Positions 43,271 to 51,718 of a stretch of DNA of 64,000 nt are shown piece after piece. Each line of letters begins with the position of its first letter. Position 1 is the stretch's first letter. Source of the DNA: Sphingomonas qomolangmaensis (lineage in GTDB: Bacteria > Pseudomonadota > Alphaproteobacteria > Sphingomonadales > Sphingomonadaceae); contig NZ_CP101740.1 in the NCBI RefSeq assembly GCF_024496245.1, forward strand, positions 1,859,501-1,923,500. The letters run 5' to 3'. The translations under genes and the position numbers were made by a program. Below the pieces are notes generated by a model. The model made no database searches. It worked only from the letters and a program-made list of their open reading frames with translations, and was not told the DNA's origin.

Positions 43271-44506
43271 ATGGCGACGTTGGCACCCGAGGCACCCGCG
43301 CGCGCGGTCGATCCGCTCGACGTCAGCCGCGCCGAGCTCTATCGCGACGACAGCTGGCACGCGCCGTTCGCCGAGCTGCGCGCCAAGGGCGGCATCCACT
43401 ACACCGAGCATTCGGATTTCGGCGCCTATTGGTCGGTCGCCAGCTACAAGCCGCTGGTCGAGGTCGAATCGCTGCCCGAACTCTATTCGTCGCACGCCGG
43501 CGGGATTACGCTGGCCGACTTCCAGGAGGGAGTCGACGTCAAGATGCCGATGTTCATCGCGATGGACCGGCCCAAACATACCGGCCAGCGGCGCACCGTC
43601 GCGCCCGCCTTCACCCCCAGCGAAATTGCGCGGCTGAACGCGACGGTCCGCCAGCGGACCGGCGAGCTGCTCGACGCGATGCCTGTGGGCGAAAGCTTCG
43701 ACTGGGTCGACAAGGTGTCGATCGAGCTATCGACGCAGATGCTGGCGATCCTGTTCGACTTTCCGTGGGAAGATCGGCGCAAGCTCACCTTCTGGTCCGA
43801 TTGGGCGGGCGATATCGAGCGCATCAAGACCCCCGAACTTCGCCAGCAGCGGCTGGTGCATTTGTTCGAATGCGCGAGCTATTTCACCGATTTGTGGAAT
43901 GCCAAGGTGGGCAAGGAAAAGACCCCCGACCTGATTTCGATGATGATCCATTCGGACGCGATGGCCGAGATGCGCCAGCATGAATATCTGGGCAATCTGA
44001 TCCTGCTGATCGTCGGCGGCAACGACACAACGCGCAATTCGATGAGCGCCTATGCCTGGGGGCTGGACCAGTTCCCCGACGAGCGCGCCAAGCTCGAGGC
44101 CGATCCCGGCCTGGCGGCGAACGCCACCCAGGAGCTGATCCGCTGGCAGACCCCGCTCAGCCATATGCGCCGCACCGCCAAGGCCGATACCGAATTGCGC
44201 GGCCACAAAATCCGCGCGGGCGACAAATTGGCGCTCTGGTATGTCTCGGCCAATCGCGACGAGAGCGTATTCGAGGACGCCGATTCGATATGCGTCGATC
44301 GGTCCAATGCGCGACGGCATTTGGCGTTCGGCCACGGCATCCATCGCTGTGTCGGCGCGCGGCTCGCCGAGTTGCAGATCAGCATCCTGATCGAGGAAAT
44401 GGCCAAGCGCCGGCTGCGCGTGAACGTGCAAGGCGCGCCCGAGCGGATCGCGGGCTGCTTCGTCCATGGCTATCGGCGCCTGCCGGTCGAACTCAGCCGC
44501 TATTGA
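43271..44506 (+). CDS. Cytochrome P450, CYP153-like
   Basis: CYP153 enzymes hydroxylate medium-chain alkanes at the terminal carbon. The 411-aa product has MPMFIAMDRPKHTGQRRTVA, the oxygen-activating I-helix LIVGGNDTTRNSMSAYAW, an ExxR motif in ELIRWQTP, and the heme-binding loop FGHGIHRCVG with Cys360. GNDTTRNSM is very typical of CYP153. AGGAGAGGCGAG precedes ATG. No ferredoxin or ferredoxin reductase gene is adjacent, so redox partners must come from elsewhere. Subfamily assignment is by motif and memory. Confidence 0.9.
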   Translation: MATLAPEAPARAVDPLDVSRAELYRDDSWHAPFAELRAKGGIHYTEHSDFGAYWSVASYKPLVEVESLPELYSSHAGGITLADFQEGVDVKMPMFIAMDRPKHTGQRRTVAPAFTPSEIARLNATVRQRTGELLDAMPVGESFDWVDKVSIELSTQMLAILFDFPWEDRRKLTFWSDWAGDIERIKTPELRQQRLVHLFECASYFTDLWNAKVGKEKTPDLISMMIHSDAMAEMRQHEYLGNLILLIVGGNDTTRNSMSAYAWGLDQFPDERAKLEADPGLAANATQELIRWQTPLSHMRRTAKADTELRGHKIRAGDKLALWYVSANRDESVFEDADSICVDRSNARRHLAFGHGIHRCVGARLAELQISILIEEMAKRRLRVNVQGAPERIAGCFVHGYRRLPVELSRY

Positions 44507-44570
44507 GGGTGCAACCTTTCGGATCGCGCGCGCGAACCTACATCGTGAGTTCCAAGCCAGAGGATTTTCG

Positions 44571-45056
44571 ATGCAGACCGATCGCCGCCGATTCCTGACA
44601 ATTGCCGGTGTCGGTAGCGTCGCCGTGACGCTCGGCTGTTCGCCCGCGCAGACCGAACCGGCGCAGCGCTATCCGCTGACGCTGAGCGATGCCGAGTGGA
44701 AGAAGCGGCTGTCGCCGGCGCAATATGCAATCCTGCGCGAGCAGGGGACCGAGCGGCCCTATTCCTCGCCGCTCAACGCCGAGAAGCGCAAGGGCGTCTA
44801 TGCGTGCGCGGGGTGCAAGCTGCCGCTGTTCCTGTCGAGCACCAAGTTCGAGAGCGGCACCGGCTGGCCGAGCTTCTATGCCCCGCGCCCGAACGCGATC
44901 GCGCTGCGCACCGACAAGATGCTGGGGATGGTGCGGACCGAAGTGGTGTGCCGGCGCTGCGGCGGGCATCTGGGGCATGTGTTCGACGACGGCCCGGCGC
45001 CGACGGGGAAGCGTTACTGTATGAACGGCGATGCGATGGTGTTCAGCGCGGTTTGA
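44571..45056 (+). CDS. msrB: Peptide-methionine (R)-S-oxide reductase, exported
   Basis: MsrB repairs oxidised methionine. The 161-aa product has an N-terminal RRRFLTIAGVGSVAVTLGCS, a Tat-like or lipoprotein signal. The catalytic domain has YACAGCKLPLF and CRRCGGHLGHVFDDGP (structural zinc Cys pairs) and KRYCMNGDAM, where the Cys is the nucleophile. Start ATG 44571. An exported MsrB would repair envelope proteins. Confidence 0.93.
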   Translation: MQTDRRRFLTIAGVGSVAVTLGCSPAQTEPAQRYPLTLSDAEWKKRLSPAQYAILREQGTERPYSSPLNAEKRKGVYACAGCKLPLFLSSTKFESGTGWPSFYAPRPNAIALRTDKMLGMVRTEVVCRRCGGHLGHVFDDGPAPTGKRYCMNGDAMVFSAV

Positions 45057-45064
45057 GGCGGGGA

Positions 45065-45301
45065 GCTCCTTCTCCCGCTGGCGGGAGAAGGATAGCGGAG
45101 CTTGCCAGCTTGCTGGCTAGCGTAGGTTGGATGAAGGGTGGTTGCGAGCCTCCGGCTCGCGCGCTTGCAAGTGCAAGCGCGGCACCCTCACCAAGCTACG
45201 ACTAGGCCTCGCTGAAGGAGCGAGACCAAGTCTGCGCAACCAGTTCGGGGTAAACAGCACCCCGTGCTGTTTACCCCGAACTCCCGCCAACGGGAGAGGG
45301 A
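45065..45301. repeat. Mosaic intergenic element with a perfect 19-bp-arm palindrome
   Basis: The region has CTTCTCCCGCTGGCGGGAGAAG (as CTTCTCCCGC, TG, GCGGGAGAAG) at 45069-45090. It also has GCGCGCTTGCAAGTGCAAGC, and at 45242-45282 exact 19-bp arms AGTTCGGGGTAAACAGCAC and its complement around CCC. The element ends CTCCCGCCAACGGGAGAGGG. This is the second copy of the kind seen at 17146-17357. Confidence 0.75.
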
Positions 45302-45308
45302 AGAACGC

Positions 45309-45854
45309 TCAGTCTACTGCTACTGCCTTGTCCATCGATACCGTCGCGGCGGTCGCGATCAGCACCGGGGCGTCGATCGCGGTCGGGGCGGCGGCGGGTT
45401 CGCCGTCGCGGTAGATGAAGCCGTTGGCGGGGTTGGCGCTGGTGCCAAGGCCGCCGATCGGGCCGTACCAGACGCGGACCGAGCTCCAGTCGCCCGCTGC
45501 CGACACGTCGATCGCGCGGACATCGGTTTCGATCCCGCCGCGGCGCGACCAATTGGCGTGGGTGAGCAGGACTTCGCGGTCGCTGACGACGCGCGATACG
45601 GTGGCGACATGGCCGAGCGGCATGCGGCGGGTGGAGGCCATCGACAGGACGGCGCCTTCCTTGGGGGTGGTGCCGCGTTCGTAGCGGCCCTTGGCCTGGT
45701 CCCACCAGGTGTGCGCGTTGCCGCGGATTTCGATGCCCGAAACCTTGCGGGCATAGGGCACGCACTGCCAGAACTGGGCAAATGCCGGGGTAGCCGTGAG
45801 CAGGCAACAGCTTAGCGTCAGCGCGAAACGCGCTGCCAGACGACCGATTTGCAT
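45309..45854 (-). CDS. Secreted CHAP domain amidase/peptidase
   Basis: CHAP domains cut peptidoglycan amide bonds. The 181-aa product has a signal peptide (about 1-26), then CVPYARKVSGIEIRGNAHTW with the nucleophile Cys, and GHVATVSRVVSD with the catalytic His. The sequence after about 130 is Pro/Ala-rich. ATG 45854 is chosen; a TTG four codons before is possible. A short hairpin GAAGCCTG/CAGGGCTTC lies upstream. Confidence 0.85.
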   Translation of the reverse strand: MQIGRLAARFALTLSCCLLTATPAFAQFWQCVPYARKVSGIEIRGNAHTWWDQAKGRYERGTTPKEGAVLSMASTRRMPLGHVATVSRVVSDREVLLTHANWSRRGGIETDVRAIDVSAAGDWSSVRVWYGPIGGLGTSANPANGFIYRDGEPAAAPTAIDAPVLIATAATVSMDKAVAVD

Positions 45855-46022
45855 GAAGCCCCCCAAGGCCCTGTGAACTTGTGAAGCCTGTTAAGCAGGG
45901 CTTCAGGTGGCGCGATAGCCCGTTGGCCGGTCGATCGGACGAGGCGTTGATCGGGAGCGACGAACGCCCGGAACCATTTTTGGCGCGCTCGCTTTGCCGC
46001 CGATAAGCCTCTACACGGCGCT

Positions 46023-46475
46023 ATGCGCTTATTTCCCCTCGTCATCGCGCTGCCGCTGGCGGCATGCAACTTCGCCACGGTCGAGACCAATACCGTCACG
46101 CCCGAGGCGACTGCCACCGCCAGCGCGCTCCAACCCGGGCTGCGCCCGGTGCGCATCGGCGAGGGCGGCCCCGGCTTTCCTGCCTGCCAATCGCGCGCCA
46201 CCGTCACCAATGTCGAGCCCGGCGCGACGACGCTGACGCTGCGCGAATCGCCCTTTGCCGAGGCCGACAGCGTCGTGGGGCTGGGCCCCGGCATCGGCAT
46301 GTATGTGTGCACGCGGACGCTCGACCAGCGTTGGCTCGGCGTCGTCGTGCCGCCGCTGTCGCAGCCCGATGCCGATTGCGGCGTACGCGGCCGGATCGAG
46401 CGCGCACGCGGCTATGACGGACCGTGCACCAGCGGCTGGGTCATCGCCAACGGGGTGCGCCTATCGGGTAGCTGA
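46023..46475 (+). CDS. Small secreted lipoprotein-like protein, SH3-like
   Basis: The 150-aa product starts MRLFPLVIALPLAACNFATV with a lipobox LAAC. The mature part has RATVTNVEPGATTLTLRESP and LGPGIGMYVCTRTLDQRWLGVV, a pattern that resembles bacterial SH3 domains. The Cys residues at CQSR, CTRT and DCGV may form disulfides. Function unknown. Confidence 0.75.
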   Translation: MRLFPLVIALPLAACNFATVETNTVTPEATATASALQPGLRPVRIGEGGPGFPACQSRATVTNVEPGATTLTLRESPFAEADSVVGLGPGIGMYVCTRTLDQRWLGVVVPPLSQPDADCGVRGRIERARGYDGPCTSGWVIANGVRLSGS

Positions 46476-46665
46476 TGCCCGAATGTTGCACAAACAATAC
46501 GCTCTGCCTCTTTTGCGTACAGCGCGTGCGGCCGATCGCATAGATTGTTGCATTGCACCACCATCCATGGTCCTCTGTATGAACACGGGACAACGCAGGG
46601 TTCAGCTTTTGGTTAACCTGACTGTTCTACGGTGAACCGTGCAAAACGAGCGTTGGGAGTAGGCG
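46476..46665. other. 190-bp spacer before the unknown 183-aa protein
   Basis: This is relatively AT-rich for the region, with GGTTAACC (46610-46617) and the ribosome site GGGAGTAGGCG before ATG 46666. No clear sigma70 or EcfG site. Confidence 0.5.
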
Positions 46666-47217
46666 ATGGGTTCGAAGATGAAACCGGCCGAAGGCGCGAT
46701 GGCGCTGGCGGAGATGAAAGAGTTCGCTGGCTTCAGCGCGGCGACCCAGCGTTATGTCCGGCGATCGCTCGATGTCGGGCTCGATCGGCAGGACGCGATG
46801 GCGCGCTGGTCGCGCGACGTGGTCGAGGCCGCGGGCATTCGCGCACAGACGCGGGTCTATGACCGGCTTCCCGAGGTTCGGGCTTTGGTGCCCGACGATA
46901 GCGGGCTCGAAGCGGTCGAGCCGTTCATGGCACCGCTGGTGAGCGTGTCGGCGTTCGACCTAGCGCAGGGTCGGCTGACCACCTTCGCAGCCTATCGCTT
47001 CCTCTATGAGCGGTTGATCGGTGCCGATGTCCGGCCCTGGCTGCCCGCGGCATTCTGCGCCGCGGCGGCGCTACCGACGCTGCATCCCGAATTGCGGCGG
47101 CGCTTGCTCCAGTCGATCAGCGAAGCCGCGGCGACCGCGTCGGGCTGGTCGAACCGCCAGCCGCGTTTCTATCCCGCCTGGGTCGAGAAGGTCGACACCG
47201 CGGCATTGCCCAACTGA
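46666..47217 (+). CDS. Hypothetical protein (183 aa)
   Basis: The protein is helix-rich and soluble with no signal. Features are GFSAATQRYVRRSLDVGLDR, a DAMARWSRDVVEAAGIRAQT segment, and FCAAAALPTLHPELRRRLLQ. I do not recognise a family. ATG 46666 has GGGAG upstream; ATG 46678 is an alternative. Confidence 0.6.
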   Translation: MGSKMKPAEGAMALAEMKEFAGFSAATQRYVRRSLDVGLDRQDAMARWSRDVVEAAGIRAQTRVYDRLPEVRALVPDDSGLEAVEPFMAPLVSVSAFDLAQGRLTTFAAYRFLYERLIGADVRPWLPAAFCAAAALPTLHPELRRRLLQSISEAAATASGWSNRQPRFYPAWVEKVDTAALPN

Positions 47218-47250
47218 GCCGCCCTCCCCTTCCGCGCAGGCGGGAGGGGA

Positions 47251-47976
47251 TCAGCGGCAGGCGCCCCAGCCGGCGCCGCGATTGGCTTGGTCGAAGTGGA
47301 AATGGTCGCGGTGCGCGGCGTTGTAATCGGGGGACAGGACGGTGGCGAACAGATCGCAGCCGCCGTCGCGTACCTCGCGCAGGAAGGCGCCTTTCGCTGC
47401 GCTGTCGTCCCAGTCGTTCAATACGCTGATCCGGTCGCCTTGGGCGGTGCGGAAGCCTGCGATATCGACCGCGTTGGCGGTGGCGTGCTCGCTGAAATCG
47501 CCCTCGTCGCGGCCATAGAGCCGGCGACAATTATAGCTGCCGAGATGGTCGATCCGCGTCACGCGGCTGCCGAAATGCCGCTGGGCGGCGGGTTGGACGA
47601 CATTCCATTCCCACATCGCCAGCGCCGCGGCGACGGGGCACGACACCCCCAGGTTCGACGGTGAGAACTCGATCCGGCGCGCGCCGCCGTCGGTGAAGCG
47701 GATGCCGTCGCTATAGCCGCATTGGCCGGCGCTCACGGGGGCGAGCGCGGTATATTCGATCCCCGCGCGATCGAGCAGCCCGCGGCAGGTGGCGAAATCT
47801 TCGCGCAGCCCCACCAGCTTGCCGCGGGTGAACATGCCCACCGGCTGCCCGAGGTCGAGCTCGGTCCAGGGCATGTCCTGCGGCCGGCTGCGGACGAAGG
47901 CGAACAGCGCGAAGGCGATCGCCAGCAGGATCGCGGCGATCGCCACCGACCCGATGATCCGCCGAACCGCGATCAC
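47251..47976 (-). CDS. Extensin-like domain protein
   Basis: The 241-aa product has an N-terminal membrane anchor (about 7-25: GSVAIAAILLAIAFALFAFV). The extensin-like C-terminal domain has FATCRGLLDRAGIEYTALAP, ISCP-like VSCPVAAALAMWEWNVVQPA, GSYNCRRLYGRDEGDFSEHA and DYNAAHRDHFHFDQANRG. The last resembles the peptidase-like zinc fold of bacterial extensin-like proteins. GTG 47976 overlaps the Nudix stop as GTGA. Confidence 0.85.
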   Translation of the reverse strand: MIAVRRIIGSVAIAAILLAIAFALFAFVRSRPQDMPWTELDLGQPVGMFTRGKLVGLREDFATCRGLLDRAGIEYTALAPVSAGQCGYSDGIRFTDGGARRIEFSPSNLGVSCPVAAALAMWEWNVVQPAAQRHFGSRVTRIDHLGSYNCRRLYGRDEGDFSEHATANAVDIAGFRTAQGDRISVLNDWDDSAAKGAFLREVRDGGCDLFATVLSPDYNAAHRDHFHFDQANRGAGWGACR

Positions 47977-48728
47977 GCGCGCAGCGCGCCGTCGAGCGCT
48001 TCGTGGGTGACCGGATAGCCGAGGTCTTCGGGAATGCAGAGCTGGTCGATCCCGCCGCGGCATTCGATCCAGGGGACGATCGTCCGCACCGGATACCGCC
48101 GCGCATGATCGACCGCCGCGGCGAAGCTGGAAAAAAGCGCCAGCCGTTCGAGGTTGCGCCGGGTGGGGAAGATGATCCGCATCCGCCCCGCCGCGGTTTC
48201 GTCGAGCACGTGCTGCGCGCTCGACCAGAACAGCCGGCTATTCTCGTTGCCGTCGACCACTGCGGGCACCGCATCGGCGGGCGCTTGCGCGAGGTAGAAG
48301 CGGGTATCGAAGATCTTGTGCGACACCCCCTGCGGCCGCCAGCGCGCGAAGGGCACCAACGCGTCGAGGTCGATGCGGTCGAGCCCGATCACCTGCCCCA
48401 TCGTCTCGCCGGCATAGAGCCTGGCGCGCGCCGATTCGACGTCGATCGGGTCGGCCAGCCCGATTGCCAGCCCGGCTTCCTCGATCGTCTCGCGGATCGC
48501 GGCGATCCGTGCCGCCGCCTCGTCGATATCGGCCGCCGCCAGCGCGAGCGCGGCGGCGCGATCGGCATCGTCGACGCGGCCGCCGGGGAACACGATCGCG
48601 CCGCCGGCGAAGGTCATTGCCTTGGCGCGCTCGACGAACAGGATTTCGGGGGCCGCATCGCCGGTATCGCGCATGACGACCACAGTCGCGGCGGGCCAGA
48701 TGGTGGCATTGTCGGGGGGCGAAGCCAT
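47973..48728 (-). CDS. Nudix family hydrolase
   Basis: The 251-aa Nudix hydrolase cleaves nucleoside diphosphate-linked compounds. The N-terminal part has TVVVMRDTG, then FVERAKAMTFAGGAIVFPGG and the Nudix box end AAIRETIEEAGLAIGL with RETxEEAG (about 78-85). The box is longer than canonical because of an insertion after FPGGRVDD. ATG 48728 is chosen because MASPPDNATIW fits; the frame extends 11 codons upstream. It is coupled to the extensin-like gene. Confidence 0.87.
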   Translation of the reverse strand: MASPPDNATIWPAATVVVMRDTGDAAPEILFVERAKAMTFAGGAIVFPGGRVDDADRAAALALAAADIDEAAARIAAIRETIEEAGLAIGLADPIDVESARARLYAGETMGQVIGLDRIDLDALVPFARWRPQGVSHKIFDTRFYLAQAPADAVPAVVDGNENSRLFWSSAQHVLDETAAGRMRIIFPTRRNLERLALFSSFAAAVDHARRYPVRTIVPWIECRGGIDQLCIPEDLGYPVTHEALDGALRA

Positions 48729-48769
48729 GTCCTCGTCTAGGCGATCCGCCCCCCCTGGCAAAGCCGCGA

Positions 48770-49288
48770 TCAGGTGGCGAAGATCGCGACCGCGACGATG
48801 ATCGCGACGGTGTAGATCAGCAGCCCGATCACCATGAACGCCATGCTGAGGTCGGGGCCGAAGGTCGCCTTGGCCATGTTCTTGGCCTGCCCGAGCAGCT
48901 CGGGCCAGGTATAGGACACAAAATCGCCCTGCGTCATCACCGCGACCAGCCGATCATCGGCATCGACGATCGGCAACCGGCGAAAGCGTTCGTTCGACAT
49001 GATGCGCAGCCAGCCAACCAGATCGTCGTCGGCGCGCGCCAACCGCAATTCGGTGGTCATCACCTCGCCGACGCGAGTCGTCATGGGGTCGCGGCGTTCA
49101 GCGACGACGCGGCGCAGGATGTCGCGCTCGGTCATCATCCCGATCACCCGCGTGTCGGGATCGACGACGATGATCGATCCGTAATTCTTCGCCGACATCG
49201 CCTGCGCCGCATCGACCACCAGCTGGTCGGGCGTGGTGGTCAGCGGCCGGGGCTTGCTGGCATATTCGGCGCGATCACGGATCTTCAT
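48770..49288 (-). CDS. CBS domain pair protein with C-terminal membrane helix
   Basis: The 172-aa product has two CBS domains: about 14-75 (YGSIIVVDPDTRVIGMMTER) and about 78-135 (NERFRRLPIVDADDRLVAVM). A linker follows, then one helix LSMAFMVIGLLIYTVAIIVA near the end (about 148-168). CBS pairs sense adenosine nucleotides. The hydrophobic tail suggests membrane attachment, which is unusual for a stand-alone CBS protein. Start ATG 49288. Confidence 0.85.
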   Translation of the reverse strand: MKIRDRAEYASKPRPLTTTPDQLVVDAAQAMSAKNYGSIIVVDPDTRVIGMMTERDILRRVVAERRDPMTTRVGEVMTTELRLARADDDLVGWLRIMSNERFRRLPIVDADDRLVAVMTQGDFVSYTWPELLGQAKNMAKATFGPDLSMAFMVIGLLIYTVAIIVAVAIFAT

Positions 49289-49388
49289 CGATGCGGCTCC
49301 CAGGGCTCACTCGAAACCTGCGCGCAGCGACCACCGACCGCGATACGGACCAAGGGGCAAAGCTCGCCCCCCGGTCCGCCGCCAGCGC

Positions 49389-50378
49389 CTACAGCTTCAC
49401 GAGCATCTTGCCGGTATTGCGGCCCGAGAAGAGGCCGAGGAACGCCTCGGGCATGTGTTCGAGCCCTTCGACCACCGTCTCTTGCCGCTGGAGCTTACCC
49501 TCGGCCATCCAGGTCGCCATGTCGGCGTAGAAGGCGGGCGCCTGGCCCATCCAGTCGCTGACCAGGAACCCCTGCATGCGGATCCGCGCGGCGATCGTCC
49601 GCGCGATGTAGCGAAGCTGGGTCGGCGCACCCGAATTATAGATGTCGATCATCCCGCAAATCGCGAAGCGCGCGCCCTGCCGCGCGGTCGCGAAGGCGGC
49701 GTCGAGATGGTCGCCGCCGACATTGTCGAAATAGACGTCGATGCCCTCGGGCGCAGCGGCGGACAGCTGGCGCGCCACGCTGCCCTCACCCTTGTAGTCG
49801 ATGACCTGATCGGCGCCGAGTGAGCGTACCCAATCGCATTTGGCGGCACCGCCCGCCGATCCGATCACCGTCATCCCCTTGGCCTTGGCGATCTGCACCA
49901 CCGTCGATCCGACCGCGCCGGCTGCGGCGGAGACGAACACCGTCTCGCCGGGCTTGGCCTCGGCGACGTGGAGCAGGCCGAAATAGGCGGTCATGCCGGG
50001 CATGCCGAGTTGGCCGAGAAACGCCTGTGCCGGGGCGTCGATCGCGGGCAATTTCTGCGCCTCGCGCGCGGGCAGCACCGCCTCGTCGCGCCAGCCGCCC
50101 ATGTGGAGCACCCGGTCGCCCACCGCGAGCATGTCGCTGCGGCTTTCGATCACCTCGCCCACCGCGCCGCCGCCCATCGGCTCGCCCAGCGCAAAGGGCG
50201 CGGCATAGCTTTTGGCGTCGTTCATCCGCCCGCGCATATAGGGATCGACCGACAACCAGAGGTTGCGCACGCGCACCTGGCCATCGGCGAGCGCGGTGGC
50301 GGGGATGTCGCGCAGCGCGAAATCGTCGGCGGTGGGCATGCCATCGGGGCGGCGTTCCAGGTGCCAGGCGCGGGCCAT
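49389..50378 (-). CDS. NADP-dependent MDR oxidoreductase (CurA-like)
   Basis: This 329-aa zinc-free medium-chain reductase is similar to alkenal/one oxidoreductases. It has MARAWHLERRPDGMPTADDF, LWLSVDPYMRGRMNDAKSYA, a Rossmann motif AAAGAVGSTVVQIAKAKGM, and VDVYFDNVGGDHLDAAF-like sequence. Such proteins reduce carbon-carbon double bonds in enals. Start ATG 50378. Confidence 0.92.
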   Translation of the reverse strand: MARAWHLERRPDGMPTADDFALRDIPATALADGQVRVRNLWLSVDPYMRGRMNDAKSYAAPFALGEPMGGGAVGEVIESRSDMLAVGDRVLHMGGWRDEAVLPAREAQKLPAIDAPAQAFLGQLGMPGMTAYFGLLHVAEAKPGETVFVSAAAGAVGSTVVQIAKAKGMTVIGSAGGAAKCDWVRSLGADQVIDYKGEGSVARQLSAAAPEGIDVYFDNVGGDHLDAAFATARQGARFAICGMIDIYNSGAPTQLRYIARTIAARIRMQGFLVSDWMGQAPAFYADMATWMAEGKLQRQETVVEGLEHMPEAFLGLFSGRNTGKMLVKL

Positions 50379-50433
50379 GTCTCTCTCCTTGTCGTGATCA
50401 GTTGCACCTTGCTACGGGAAATGCCGCGCAAGA

Positions 50434-50464
50434 AAAAGGCCCGGGCGTCGCCGCCCGAGCCTTT
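50434..50464. terminator. Intrinsic terminator between MDR and DUF2171 genes
   Basis: AAAGGCCCGGGCG and CGCCCGAGCCTTT form a 13-bp stem with one mismatch and loop TCGC, with A- and T-rich flanks. On the minus strand it ends the DUF2171 transcript. Confidence 0.8.
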
Positions 50465-50484
50465 TCACCGTGATGCCGCAGCGA

Positions 50485-51516
50485 TCAGTAGCCGCGGGTC
50501 GGATTGCCGGTGCTGGTATCGCCCGCCCGGTCGGTCGGGCTGCGTTCGGACGACAGGCGATCATTGGGGAAGCGATCGGCTGCGCCCGGCTGGGCCGGCG
50601 TTTCGGATGCACGGTTCGGGCGCTCGCCGTCATTGTCCTTGAAGAATGCCTGGTTGGCCTCTTCGTCGCGCCACTGCGCCTGCGCCTCGTCGGCGGTCTT
50701 GCGGATCTTCAGCTTGTCACCGATGCTTTCGATCCAGCGCGACGGGATCGAATGGTGTCGCCCACCGGCATCCTGATCGGTCTTGGTCAGGATGATGCGG
50801 TCGCCACGCACCTTGTCGACGGTGCCGACATGGCCATCGTCGGACCCGACGACTTCCATATGCTCCTTGACCTGCGACAGCGCGGCGCGCTGCGTCTGGC
50901 GTTCGGTGCGGAAGCTGGCGAATTCGCTTTCGAACTTGTGCGCGTTCTCGCGGCGATATTCGTCATAGTCGCGGTCGAGATCGGCGACCTGCTTGCGGCG
51001 CCACCCGTCATAATGCTCGTCGCGGCCAAAGCCGCGGTCGGCGCCGTAGCGCTCGTCGTGGCGGCGATCCATTTCGCGGCGGCGCTCGGCCTCGTCGTCG
51101 CCGAACCACGAGCGGACCTCGTCGCCCGCGCGATCGATGAAGCCGCGATCGTCATAGTCATAGCCCTGCGGCTGGCCGGAGAAGCCGCGGCCATGCGGCT
51201 GGTGGCGGTCGAAATTGCCACGCTCGGGATCGGCGAAGCGATTGCGATCGGCGCTGTGGGTCGATCGACCATAGCCCGGTTGGCCGCGATCCTCGTCGCG
51301 GTGCGCGCCATAATGCGGCCGGCCATAGCCCTGCTGTCCCTGACCCTGCTGGGTGTAGCGGCCGTCGGGGCGGTGATCGTCGCGGTTGCCGCCATAATAA
51401 TCGCGGTTGCCATAAGGGTCGCGGTCGCGCGCCGGATAATCGCCGCGCTGGCCGTCGTCGCGGTCTCGATACCCGCCGAAGCGGTCGTTGCCGCGTGAAT
51501 CGCGTTCATAGCCCAT
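50485..51516 (-). CDS. DUF2171 protein with long charged, repetitive N-terminus
   Basis: The 343-aa product has two parts. Residues 1-140 are low complexity, rich in Arg, Asp, Gly, Tyr and Gln, with a motif like GYGRPHYGAHRDEDRGQPGY. The C-terminal half has a charged helix then the DUF2171 domain (about 220-300) with MEVVGSDDGHVGTVDKVRGD and RHHSIPSRWIESIGDKLKI, a PRC-barrel-like fold. The Gly/Asp/Arg-rich part is likely disordered. AGGAGGA precedes ATG 51516. A near-EcfG promoter lies upstream. No known function. Confidence 0.85.
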   Translation of the reverse strand: MGYERDSRGNDRFGGYRDRDDGQRGDYPARDRDPYGNRDYYGGNRDDHRPDGRYTQQGQGQQGYGRPHYGAHRDEDRGQPGYGRSTHSADRNRFADPERGNFDRHQPHGRGFSGQPQGYDYDDRGFIDRAGDEVRSWFGDDEAERRREMDRRHDERYGADRGFGRDEHYDGWRRKQVADLDRDYDEYRRENAHKFESEFASFRTERQTQRAALSQVKEHMEVVGSDDGHVGTVDKVRGDRIILTKTDQDAGGRHHSIPSRWIESIGDKLKIRKTADEAQAQWRDEEANQAFFKDNDGERPNRASETPAQPGAADRFPNDRLSSERSPTDRAGDTSTGNPTRGY

Positions 51517-51581
51517 CGAAAGATCCTCCTGGGATTTCGGTCAAGGGAAGCCATGGCGCTGGCCATGCGTCCTGCGATCTA

Positions 51582-51607
51582 GACGATTTCGTCGCCGTAT
51601 CGGTTCC
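51582..51607 (-). promoter_or_regulatory. Candidate EcfG-type promoter for the DUF2171 gene
   Basis: On the minus strand GGAAC (51607-51603), 17 bp, CGTC (51585-51582). One mismatch to the consensus, 65 bp before the start codon. Confidence 0.45.
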
Positions 51608-51718
51608 CGCGCCCTGACGCGCCCCAGCCGCAGCCCGGCGCAAGCACCTGCAAAACACCGCGAAAAGGAGCAAGGATCGTTGCGTCGCGGGTAGGCCGCA
51701 GCTAAAGCGATCGGCGGC

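Noticed and set aside
50470..51498. 342-aa frame antisense to the DUF2171 gene, hydrophobic Val/Ala/Ile-rich
   Set aside because: It mirrors the repetitive Arg/Asp/Gly codons of the real gene. It has no family motif, and the DUF2171 domain supports the minus strand.
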